From Branchiostoma belcheri (Eukaryota > Chordata > Leptocardii > Amphioxiformes > Branchiostomatidae), in assembly GCF_001625305.1 (NCBI RefSeq), contig NW_017804131.1:2233363-2297362 (forward strand): a stretch of DNA of 64,000 nucleotides, written 5' to 3'. Positions 25,347 to 37,200 of the stretch are shown here, in pieces (within the stretch, counting starts at the first letter, position 1; the number at the start of each line of letters is the position of its first letter). The notes below the pieces were generated by a model, which did not search any database, was not told the DNA's origin, and saw nothing but the letters and a program-made list of their open reading frames with translations. The position numbers and the translations under genes were made by a program.

Positions 25347-25780
25347 ACAAGAAAGTTGTATTCCCAAATGTATACACAGCTACTATACTTGATGAGGCAT
25401 TTTTCTTTACATACATCTTTGACAAACATCTTTGATATCCATATGGTGCCTTTATTATTTACACAATACAACTAAAAGTACATAAAAAACCTTGCACTAT
25501 TCTTGTTACTATTGGAAAAAACCTTCCTTCTTCTTCACATGTATGTTAATGTGTCTTATATGACTTCTAAATGTAAGTAACACTTTACAAAATATACAAA
25601 TTCTCTGTACACCTGTACACTATTTCGTTGGCACCAGGAATCCAAGATACAAAGAACTGACTTTAGTAACAGGAAGGATTTAGGAATGATTTAAACTGGC
25701 TTGGATTTAACAATCTTCCCCCCCCCCGGCTTAAATGTTACAATCATTTTTTTTAAATCTTAAAAGAAAATTCACAATCT

Positions 25781-28700
25781 TTACTCTTCATCAGACTGTT
25801 CAGCCTGAGCTTCACAGTTCTCTGTGGCAACATTAATTGTGTTACCCTGTCCAACTTGCACATTGTTTGGGCTTCCAAAATCATTATTCTGCTGTATTGT
25901 AGTCGACTGCGAGTAGATCACAAGCTGTCGTCTGGCATCAACAACTGTAGCACCTTCCTGCATCCGGATCATGGTTGCATCTGTTGAAGGAACATAGCAG
26001 AAAAAAGTTGAATGCCTGACTGCCACTTACTTATTCCAACAAAATATTTACTACAAAGCCATATGTCCTCATATGTTAGTACATGTACCACCATTTACTA
26101 TCTAAGTACATGCAGTAATATACAGTCCTTGGCTGAATCCCAAATTTTTGATAACCTACATAACTATGTGTACAAAATGTAGACTATAAGGCAGAGTAGC
26201 AGGGTCGCTTATACTTTATTGCTTGCTCCATGGAGACAAGGCTCTTAAACTTTTCCATTAAGATCTCTTCCTAAAACATTTCCTTGGGTAGCAAATATAC
26301 ATTGTACATGTACTAGTATGTAACGGGAGGAATTATGTTAGTACTAGTGGACAAATATAGCACCATACATACCAACTGGCTGCAGCGACTGATTAGTTTC
26401 AGGGTTTGCTGCATGTAGCTGCACAGTGCCCACAGATGCATCACCGGCTGACTGACTCATGTTCATCTGTCTTTGATCTTCTGCAGATACCTGACCACTC
26501 ATCACAGCACCTTCCTCGCTTGAACCCTAAGCATTAGCACCAACCAGTAACATAGTGTTAAATGAATGCATAAAGAACATGACAATCAAACATTATCTTT
26601 TGCTGCTTAACAGCACAATACAAAATGTACTTAACTACTGTACTTCACTCAGATGGAATATGTTTCTACAAGAATAAGTGTACATATCAACATATGTAAA
26701 CAGTACAACAGAGAGAACTTTTAAAACATTGAAATTTCCTTTGATTGCCAATCTAGACCATGTGATAAATGTGATAACTTTTTATCACTGTAGTATAATT
26801 CCAATCTCAAAAGATTATACTACGTTTGACATATAATAAATTTATGTTTTTAAGATAGGCTATCTACCTGCGCATCCTGTGGGTCATGTAGCTGCTGTCG
26901 AGCCTGCACCTTGTTAATGGTGACATCACCTGCAGAAGCAGGGTTTTATCAGTAAAAGATAAAGAAACAGTAAGTAAGAAAGCACTCCATTTAGCTATAT
27001 CGATAACGTTCAATACTGAGGTATGATGTAACCAGTAAAGAAAGGCAACAAGTTTATTATTTCTCACTCAGACACTACTACTCAGACACAGACTCTAGTA
27101 AACATGAGGCATTTTGCTCAGGACACTTTTCAAGTGGAACATCTTACCCTGCCTTCTCCTTTGTAGTTGTTTCTTCACTTTTTTCCAAACCAAAGTGATT
27201 ACAATGATCAGAAGGATGGCAGCACCAATGAAGACGAGTGCCAGCAATTGTGCAGATTGGGAGTGTTGGTTGATGACGTTCTTGATGTCATTGTTCCTGT
27301 CGTCCTTTGGCACCTGCCTCACACTGGTGTCATCTTCTTCAGTAGTTAGCTTAGCTGATGATTAAAAATATAAAGCTCTACTTAGTACCATGAAAGAACA
27401 AGACATTTATTTTGAATAGAGTTAAAGTCCTCAGCACTTCTACGACACAAGTTAGGGACAATTAAAATACAACTAATTATTTTTTTCAGTATTTTAATGT
27501 TTCCTTAAGTTTTGTATGTATTTTGCTTTTCAGTCAGGCCCTAAATTGCCATCACATAAAAAATGGCTGTCTTCACAAAGGTAAAAAGTAGCGTTGTAAT
27601 AGAACTACATGACATACATTGTATAAAGAATAGTTCTTTACCTGTAATGCTTTCAGCATCTGGAGTTGTCTGTGGAGGTTTGGGTGTTGGCAACATCACA
27701 TTTCCAGCTGGTCTAGCTGTAGTGACTGTTGTACTATTAGCTGCCACAGAAGTTTCAACTGGTGTCACTGGCATAGCAGTAGTGAGAGGCTCTGTCTGCT
27801 GGAGAACAAGAGGACCTCCACACTTTGCGTTACTGGTTGATGTTCCAACTCTCTTTGTTTCCCGTCCCAGCGCTGCACAGCTGAACAAAGTAGATATTTA
27901 GTATGTAATTAGTGCCTAACTTGTGGCGATTCTCAGTACAGCATTCCTATTCGGTTCAGCTAAGATATTTATTACTTATTTGACAAAATAATTCATTTCT
28001 CACGGGAATGATGATATCTAACTGAGACAACTTGTCAAGTTTCAAGCAAAATAATATAATATGCATTAGACTTACTTCCTCCAAGTTCGACATGCCTTAG
28101 TCAGGGATGGTTTACTCGAGAACGTGCCTGGTGGGCAGTCCTCACATACGGGGTGTGTCCTGGTAGAACCTGCATGGTATTATAAATCAGAATGAACAGA
28201 ATTCAGATTCTAAAAACAGTTTTCATACTCAATTTCCAATGGAGTCTGCCACAAGTCCTTAAGTATGCAACTTGTATAACTGTATAAAGTAAATTGACAA
28301 CACTCAAATTACAAACTTTCCTTGTATACCTTGTACATGTATATTCTGATGCTGTAGATACTGTAGACACTATCTTATTGATGTAGACCTTCTGGTATCA
28401 AAACATGCTGTGTTACATGTAGCTTCATTCAGCAAAACATTCAAATGAATTAACATACCTTTTTTGACAACACCTTGCCCAGGTGGACAGGGTTTCTGGT
28501 CTAGTACACAAACTTCATGATGCTTGTACATTCCCTCCTTGCAGCGGCATTGTCGGTTATGATGAGGTTGACAATCTAATACCTCTACAAACCCAAATGA
28601 TGAATCACATGGAATGTCGCACACCAGGCAGCCATCACGCAGGTGGTTGTTATGTGCAGTGTACGTGCCTGGGGGGCATTTGGTACAGCTTGCTGTACCG

Positions 28701-30298
28701 TGGTCTTGGTCACAGTCATGTTTCAGATATGTTCCAGCAGGACACTTCTTGCAGCAGAGTTGGCCATGGGAATACTCTGTAGTCTCATCGCATGTTTTGT
28801 GAGGAGCTTTGGCCTGAAAAGAAAAAAAAGTGAATTCACAAAAATGCAGCTTAAACCACAGTTTGTAGACAAGCAGGCCATCTCTTGAAATATTGAGCCA
28901 CATCTTGTAGCTATACATGTGTATACATGGCATATATCAGGTGAGCAATTGGCTCTATCATAAGTGAAGCCTATGTCTGAAGAAGGATGGTTATGTTTTA
29001 TAACTAATTTTTAGCCTAAGACATACATGTACATGTTTATGCATATTTTATTAATACTGATAACAACTTCATCAAAACATCAAGCAAATGGGTGTACCTA
29101 CATGTAAATGGAAGAAAAAAATTATTATACATAATCATAAAGAGATAAAAGTGGAGCTACTGAAAGGTTTTTGCATTTTTTTTCAATGGTGACAAATTGT
29201 CTTTCACTTGTACAGCTAGCCAAACACAACATCTAAAGAAATCTAGATCATTACCACTTTCTGCTCCTACTGTAATCCTCCTTCAAGTTCCATAAACAGG
29301 AATAATAATGGAATAATAGGAATAATAACATACATGAAAGTGATAGTTAATGCAATGTTACCCATAAAATAATCATCACAGCTCTTAATCAACAATTGAT
29401 TTCCAAGCCTTCTTCAACAATGAAATATAAATCTTTGGAGGCATTTAGGAAATATCTTCTCATAAGTTATATTTCAATCATATTGTGGAGACACATTCAT
29501 TAACATTAATAGATCATGTTAAGCCTATTAAATAAGAGAACAAAGCCATTACACATTACTCAAGTTGGCTTTATGTACCCACTACCCAGAATAATGTTAT
29601 AGACTAGCATAGTTAGCATTATGTTGTCCATGTCAAACTCTATTACAATGTCTAATGTCTTTGTCAGCAGGGCTAGCCCTTTGCAATGTCTACAGGCTAT
29701 TTTGGGCAGCCCTGACTTAAGCCAAACAGCCAAGACAATAAGTAAACAAATAAATAAAACAAATAATATTACTGAGCATTATTTCTTTCTTCTAGCCCAA
29801 CAATACACCATTTTAACTTAAATTAAGCCAGACATATTTTAACAACACACATTTACATGTCCCCGTAAATTGATTCCATATTGCAAGGTCCTTTTGATAG
29901 TGGAAAAGAATGTAATCAGAATTGGCCACCATTAGTAATGAATCAAAGCGACGTGCACATTACCATGACCTGATCAGTGTGTAAATCCAAGTGTTATCAT
30001 GTTGTGAGTGACTCCAAACATGAGCTTATGGTGAACTCTGGCTCTACATAACCTTACTAAGTCCTATATCCTAGCTGTATGTTTTAGAAACAAATGAATG
30101 GTGTACCCTGATTAAGGACAGTAAACATCATGACAAATGGAGACAAACATGACTGCGCACTTCCTTCCGGAAGTCACACATAGGTAGGTGACACACCAAA
30201 CAAACTGCTCGTCAACAAACCTTCCACGGATGAACACTCACCTTCTGAACTGACAGAAGAACAATCAGCACACGGGCATGTAGAACACTGAGTCTCAT
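25781..30298 (-). CDS. Gene E: TNF receptor with RHIM-like tail, 455 aa
   Basis: Eight exons in phase: 30298-30242, 28813-28459, 28169-28076, 27880-27642, 27354-27148, 26929-26868, 26526-26373 and 25980-25781 (1368 nt). A signal peptide (MRLSVLHARVLIVLLSVQK) is followed by TNFR Cys-rich domains (CCKKCPAGTYL, CTKCPPGTY, CPPGTFS, CRTWRNC). Then come a Thr/Pro-rich stalk, a transmembrane helix at residues ~285-305 (LLALVFIGAAILLIIVITLVW-like), a basic stop-transfer segment and a ~140-aa cytoplasmic part without a death domain. Residues 430-440 read VQVGQGNTINV (bases 25861-25829), which fits the RHIM core [I/V]-Q-[I/V/L]-G-x-x-N. RHIMs form hetero-amyloids in RIPK1/RIPK3 signalling, so this receptor may signal by RHIM contact. 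The first exon borders and all phases agree with genes F and G. Confidence 0.9.
28942..29107. repeat. Direct repeat copy 2 (gene E intron 1)
   Basis: This is the partner of 25187-25346, in the same orientation and about 3.75 kb away. The pair flanks exons 2-8 of gene E. Confidence 0.75.
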
Positions 30299-31536
30299 AT
30301 CCCTGAGGCTGAAGTTCTATCTAATCTACAGGTGGTAGCTGTCAGATTTCTGGACAGTGATCTGCAATCTGCAATGCTTCACTCAGAGTCAGATGCTACA
30401 TGTAGCTAGCTAGTACGCATGCGTTACTGGAAAGCCCCCCCCTAACCAGTTTCCTACCCAGGGTACTTTGCTATTGGTACACAGTGCTGTGACATCCAGG
30501 GTTCGAAAGCACCTTGTTATGTGCAAATGGCCAACCAAACTCATGTCTGAACCTATTCTTACACTTAGGTACAGTTAATCAGGTAAAATAAGCTTTAGAA
30601 ACCTTGTAAACTGGACAGGATTCAATTTGGAACTACTAAATGGTGTGTTACGGGGTCCCTGTTTGTTTACTTAACTGTTCAATCCAAACACTAGACTTAA
30701 CTTCATTTTATGACAGTTGAAACATTCTTACTTTAAACAAAATGTAACTACACCCAACTTGAATCAATGACTTGCAGCTCTTTTTAAGAGCTATTAAAAT
30801 ACTTATGAAGTGCAGCAGTGTTTACTTGCACAATCATGTACTTGTGATTCCTATCCCTCCAGGTACATAGCTATTTAATATGTACATTGAGGCATAGGAA
30901 TCTGCCTATATATATTTATATCTGTCTCTGAGGCAATACTGTTTAGCAGGCTGTACATCCACAGTAACTGTTATGTAACAGTACTACAGTAGCATTACAC
31001 TGATCTAGCTACTGTGACTGAATTCGTGACATGTGTTAGAACGTTGAACTGTGAAGCATGTTGTTGGTGTTACACTGTTATGCATTTGATATCAGGAAAT
31101 GAAACCCGACAAAAAAAATTAAAACCACTCACAGTCTAGCTCAAGCAGATGTTCAGTGATTGAGTGACCTCTGTTGTGTTAGTAATGTCATTCACAGCTA
31201 ACTGGAGCATGCAGAAGTCAGGTCGGTTTTGGAATTTTGCACTAAAAACTACCAAATTTATGGTGGTCCCCATAGTAGGTATCGAGAATAACAACGGTAT
31301 CAACATAAACAATGACGGCATCCTGCATGTTGAAAAGGACCACATTATTGACGAATTGTTATCAATATCATGAAAAAGACAATGGGACAAAGCTGCACAA
31401 ACCTGAGGACCCGGATCCGCCCCGCCCCCTTTCTTCGCGCCAAAATGTAACCTTTGACCTGAAAGCATCAAAACGGTATACCCCAAGTAACTTAAAACAT
31501 GCAGCTTTACACTAATATTTTTTAAAACAAAACCTG
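30299..31536. other. Upstream region of gene E
   Basis: This is the promoter side of gene E. A GC box (CCCCGCCCC, about 31417-31427) lies at the right end. A 116-codon minus-strand open frame near 31,136-31,486 has a hydrophobic stretch but no splice or start support, and is not called. Confidence 0.35.
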
Positions 31537-31830
31537 ATGCATATGTTTAGTGCAAAAGACACATTTTCTGTGTTGTGTGGCATAAAGTTGGAAGAATTGT
31601 ATAGTTCCTTCTTCGTATTTTTTGTTTGGCTGCGGTATTTTCCCGCCAAATCTCCAAATCCGGAAGTAACGATACCGTTACCTTGTGTGGTCTGCAAAAA
31701 TCTCGATCGTTTAATAGGATGGAATGGTCTGGCAATTGGCCAGAGCGAAAATTATCAATTGTTTAAAGACTATTACCCTCCGGAGTGTTTATATGATGTT
31801 GATATACGCGTAAAGTCAAAAGCTGCGAAG
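31537..31830 (+). CDS. Candidate first exon of an unknown plus-strand gene
   Basis: An open frame from ATG 31537 runs 98 codons to a strong donor (AAG|GTAAGT at 31831). Its second half looks protein-like: LPCVVCKNLDRLIGW, ENYQLFKDYYPPECLYDV. Promoter-type motifs surround it: a GC box upstream, TTTCCCGCCAAA (E2F-like) near 31640 and CCGGAAGT (ETS-like) near 31661. No matching acceptor exon was found downstream on the plus strand. It could be the start of a non-coding RNA, a lost gene, or a chance frame. Confidence 0.25.
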
Positions 31831-31940
31831 GTAAGTTATATCTCAGCTCAAATATCCAGATAGTCATAAGTTAACACAAGTTACATGTATATTATCCCCC
31901 TCCAAGATTCGCCGAATATATAACGGTATATTTGTTTTTT

Positions 31941-31975
31941 ACTCCGTGAAGGAGGTCAGGACCTCCGGACGGAGT
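31941..31975. repeat. Nested perfect hairpin
   Basis: The outer arms CTCCGT and ACGGAG enclose the inner arms GGAGGTC and GACCTCC, making a stable stem. No transposon ends are evident; it may be the tip of a degraded palindromic element. Confidence 0.5.
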
Positions 31976-34202
31976 GTTGTAATCGGCTGATTTTTCATGT
32001 TCGCAGTCAAAACACTGGGTTCTCTTTGTGTAATCGGCACGCAATTTTATACGCCGTCTGCGGGCATGCCCGTGTTGATGCACGAATGTGTATTTTTGCC
32101 GTTGCTGCTTTCGCGGTCAATGTAATATCGCAGACGCACCCCTACAATTACGAGGCGAATTGGAATGGTCCAGAAAAACGCGTTGTTTGGAATAGCAGTG
32201 GGGTTCAAAAAAGTTCATGCAGATACGGGGTGGTTTTTATAAGTGGTTCCAGATGTTTTTGCCCATGGTTAAGAGATGCCAAGTTTTTTGGAAGATGTTC
32301 GCAGCCAAAACGCATTCTTCCGTACGTCGCATTTCTGTGTAATTTCGCATGTGGTGTTGCATTATGTCCGGGATGATGCACGTCTTTTTATTTTTACCGT
32401 AGCTGTTTTGATATTGGAGTAAATGCTTATTTTCGAAACATCCCCATTTCTTTGAAATGGTTTCGTCCGTTTATGCAACTGTTACTGCGCTAATGACGAC
32501 CAGTCGCGCTGTCCTGATACACCGCGAATGTGCGAGTGTTCCCTGTAGACAGTCCCGGGAGTCATTTTTTTCGCACATTCCAGGAGCCAAACCAAAATAC
32601 GTTCATGAACCGAGTCCAAAAAACCGAAACGTGAAAATCGGATGATCGGACCTGATGTACATTTCTCTTTCTATAGATTGTACACACAATACACACATCT
32701 TTAGATAATCTGGCCATGGCAGGTTAAAAAAAAAGTAACCCTGAATCATACTAGATTAGCGTAAATGCATGTTAATGCGTTCAAAACAAGAAAAAAATTG
32801 TTTCCGGGTATTAATCTCTTGAATCACGGCGCTGAATATTGACGCAAAAATATTTCGGGCATCGCGCGCCCTTCCCGCGTCACGTGTAGGCATCTCGCAT
32901 CTCTGATTGGTTGTTGCGTCTTAAGATGACTGAGCCGACGCGCGTTTAAACAATTTTTCTTTGTTCGATTTATCACACTTCACAGGGAATTGTCGCCAAT
33001 GGCTACTTCTTTTTGTTGCAATATATAATACTTCACGGAGAATTGTCGCCTATGGCTTCTTGTTTATTATTATATAGATTTTGATCTATCTTAATCGTAT
33101 TTCAGACTACTTAAATTTTTGGATATCAAGCCAAGCTCTTTGAAATCCCAGTATGCTTTAACTTAACTACGTACAACTAAATGTCGATGGTAAAACTTTC
33201 GTTGAGAAGTGAATGTGCAGGAAATGCAATTTGACCGCATATTAAAAACAATGCTTTTCTTTTATTGACAGTTTGTCTTGTACAATGTACATTGTAGCCA
33301 AGCAAAAACATTAACTTATGTTGCACTTGCACTTCTGGAATTCTGGAATTCCTAATACTGGAATTCTATTAAACTAAACCTTCATTCTACCACGATAGAT
33401 TTAACAACTACAGATGAGTGCCATACAGGAGTCTGGTTTAATGACATTACATATTATGATTAATACTTTAACTCAACATTTGAGTTTCTTATAAACTTTA
33501 CAACCAATACAGAATTTAAAACAGAAAATTTACAGTCCATATTCTCTATATGTGAGCAGCTGATTCAACCTAACAGTCTGTTGACCTGAACTTTTCATCT
33601 CATGGTGTAAATGTGTAATGCACTGGTTTGCAAACTTTTGCACATTCAAGTAATATAGATCTTAAGGAATATCTGTTATGGTTTTTGACCACAGGTATAG
33701 GGAACATTTACATAAAAATTGTATTCATATGCAACAAGCAATAAGCAATTATCATTAAATCCTAAATCCTGCTAGCACTTACTTCGTAATCCTCATATAC
33801 AGTACAATTAATTCAACTCTTACACAGATATTACATATTACTAAATATTACTATAACACATGTATGGCTAAGCATAATGTTTTAGTAACCAACATACTTG
33901 ATATTTGATACACAACACAAATTGTTGAAACCTAAAGTCAACATAATGATACATAGTAAGAGATTTGTTAAGATAAGTAACAAAGAAAATAGCCATGTAC
34001 AGCAAAGTGTGAAGTCAACTAAATTGTTAATCTACTATTTTGCTATTAAGTACTTGACATTATATAAAGTCGTTGACTGAATACACTAACAATTTTCAAG
34101 CTAAAGCTACAATTTTAAAAGTAGCATTACATTTTCAAAGCAAAAAAATTATCATAACTGATATCAGATCTGACCTCAATGTATAATCTTCAGGTACTTT
34201 TA
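31976..34202. other. Intergenic between genes E and F
   Basis: Two diverged copies of a ~110-bp stretch lie near 31,998-32,110 and 32,295-32,405 (GTTCGCAG, CAAAAC, GATGCACG, ACCGT or GCCGT). A CpG-richer patch lies at ~32,820-32,960 with inverted CCAAT (GATTGG) and CACGTG. Two copies of CTTCAC(A/G)GRGAATTGTCGCC lie near 32,986 and 33,033, with a third at 39,776. A minus-strand AATAAA (TTTATT at 33261-33266) may serve gene F. No coding exon is supported. Confidence 0.4.
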
Positions 34203-37200
34203 TTACATGGTATTCTTTTCGCCAATTTGTACACCACCACTATTACCTTCCACTTTTGTCACAGTGCTGCTATCAGTCATGCTTGTGTCAACATTAAAGG
34301 TGTTGTTGTTTCCAAAAGATGCAGTTCCACAATCTTGAACATTAGTACTATTGTCATGCACAGTGGTGTTTTTTGTGGTGTTGTTTATGACCTGATGACT
34401 GTTATTAGTGACTTGAACATTTAAGTAAATCTGCCGAGTGTTGCCATCAGAAGTTGAAGGTTGCTGTTCTTGCCCTTTAATAAACAGAAGACAGATTTCA
34501 CATGTTATTGCTAGCAAAGTGCATATGTGTGCAATTACAGCTTGGATTCTGTGATTAGTAACAAACCAGTTTAGAAGCTATCATGTAAATGTAAATGTAG
34601 ATCTACTAGTACTTACTAAGCAAATGGAATTAATTATAGAGATGTGTCCATGCAAACTTTCCAATTAAACTTATTGAATGAAACACTTGTTAATGTTGAA
34701 TATCTTGATTTGTATCATACAATAGGAAGATGATGATGATGACAAGAACATATACAAAGCATTCATTAGCTAACGTGCCATTATGACCAAATGCAATACT
34801 ACTAAATTTAGCACGACTCACCTTCATTCTGGCCTGATGGTCCAGCTGGAACTTGTAAAGTATGTGGGGCTTCCATTGCAGGAGGGGGAGTTGGCCACTG
34901 TCCTCTTACATGTTTACATGCTGTTTCTTCTAGATCTCTGCCATTTTCACTTTCCTATATAAGTTGATAAAAGATTTATACAGGATGTATTACTAGTACA
35001 AATGCATGAGCCAGTCAGCCAGAACACTAGACTAGACCAAGTGTTCTATACATGTAGATGGATGTAATTCTGAAGGACCAAAATATGTTACATGTAGCAC
35101 AACAATAATATTACAGATTTAAGGTCTTGTACATGTAGGTATGTAGAAACATATCAACTAAACACACATACATTCTGTCTTGTTTGTTATACCTGGCATT
35201 TATTTCACATGGTGAACAAGAAAAGTCAATAAAAAGGCAAGACAACAAATAATGTACTCACATTTGTGACAGTAACTGTGTCCCCAGAATCAGTAACTGG
35301 GCTGTATGCAGAATTTCTGTAGGTGATTCCTGGCCCGCCTGTGAAATGGAAGAATACTTAGTCTAGAATATGAACTTCAAACTAACATAATATATTCTTA
35401 AAGTTCAAAATATAGAGAGCTTGATGTAAAAATTTAATACAAATTTTGCAAGATACCGTGACTGAAATCGACTTATTGATAAGTTAAGAAATGCATGCCA
35501 TATGGATGGCAAAACTGAAACCATGAAAAGATCGATGTCCCAGTATTTACACTTGAATACATTTTAGTACACTTTTGCAGATTTAGACTCTGTGTTAAGA
35601 TTCATCTATTATTAAAAGATACCTAGAATTGTTTCCATCTACAAGCAGAACTTGTCCATCATAGAAATATTTGACTGGAACTACAGTCTTGTAGTGAGAT
35701 GTAGAGCATTGTTTAGTGGTACACAGTAGATTTCAGAAATGTTAAAGGTGATGAAATACTCAATATGAGTAACTTACTTGTACATTTCTTCTTTGCACAT
35801 TGGAGATAACCATGGAGATGTAATCCTACAATGCATACCACCACCAATATGACGATGATCAAGAAGATACCAACCACACCTATCACAGTAGCGATGGTGT
35901 GATTGCTGCCTCTATGGTCTGTATGCTTGTTGCCACTGGTTGTTGCATGCCCATTTTCCTCTGACTTGGTCTGCCATGCTGATCCTGTTTTATTTCACAA
36001 AATTAACAAAGACTGCTGAAGAGTGCAATATTATGAAACAATTATACTTAGCTTGTTATTTGAAAAAAATGTTTGCTATCCATGACTTAATGTATACAAA
36101 AAAATTAGTACAGAAAATATACATGTAGATATACATGTATGTAACTCTACATGTCCTTCAGAGAAATTCTGATGTGCCACTAAATGACCACAGAATTCTG
36201 GCTCTCAGTCTTGATGTTTGTGTTTAACAAAAAGACAAATGTATTGTCACCTACCTGCATCCTTCACGCTTGTCACAGATACAGTAGCATAGCTTGAAGA
36301 TGTTGGTGGTACCGGTGTTTGAGCTGTCTTAGCACTTGACATTGTGGAGGGTAGAAATTCATAGCCACACACTGTGTCCCGATCTGTTGTGCCTGGTATT
36401 ATCAGCTTCAGTCCCAAACTTTCACAGCTAATGGTACATAAGAAGGAAGGATATACATGTACATGAATGTAGTTGCAACTGTTGTAAATGCTGACAGCTA
36501 AAAGTTGTATTGTGCATATTACACTGAAATATATATAACAAGAATGGAACATTCTATTACTTATACTAGAATTTTATTTTCCTCTTATTCTTTTGTTGTT
36601 GGTTTTCTGATTGGTTTTATGTATTGATTTCATAGATAATATGCATTGTATTTAATTTCAAGAAACTTTAACACAATCCCTCTGTTGCAACAGAAAACAT
36701 ACATGTAGGTAACAGTCTGCTATTTGATTTCCTAGACAATGTTGCATTTCTTATTCATATAATTGGAATGGAGTGATATGTATGCAGTTATGAATTGGAG
36801 GAACCTGATGTGAATGTATGGCCTAGAGTTCTTTAGCATGGAATGCTCTACTGTAAACTTACTCAGTCCAGTCTTCACATTTCTGGGTTCTGGAGCCTTG
36901 GTCAGAAAATGTGCCCACAGCACAGGGAGTGCACACTGTGTCTGATGTTCTTGTTCCTGTGTATAAAAAATTGACAGAACAAGATAACAATGTTAGAGAC
37001 AAATCCAATTAAAGTTTTGTTGTTTGCACAATTTCTGTTATACATGTATATGGATCAAAACACTACTGCAATGGTTTGTTGGTCAATATTAGTTCTGTGT
37101 GCTACAGTACAGGATAACTTTACATCAATTTTAAGAAGTCTGCATTATCTTGAGTATGACCCACCTCTTTCAACTACCCCTTCTCCGGGTTGACACTCCT

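Noticed and set aside
25720..25735. Poly-C run as a regulatory tract
   Set aside because: Simple homopolymer in the gene E 3' region; no context to support a function.
31136..31486. Minus-strand frame with a hydrophobic segment that faintly recalls a 7TM receptor start
   Set aside because: It is too short, has no supporting exon on either side, and the resemblance is weak.
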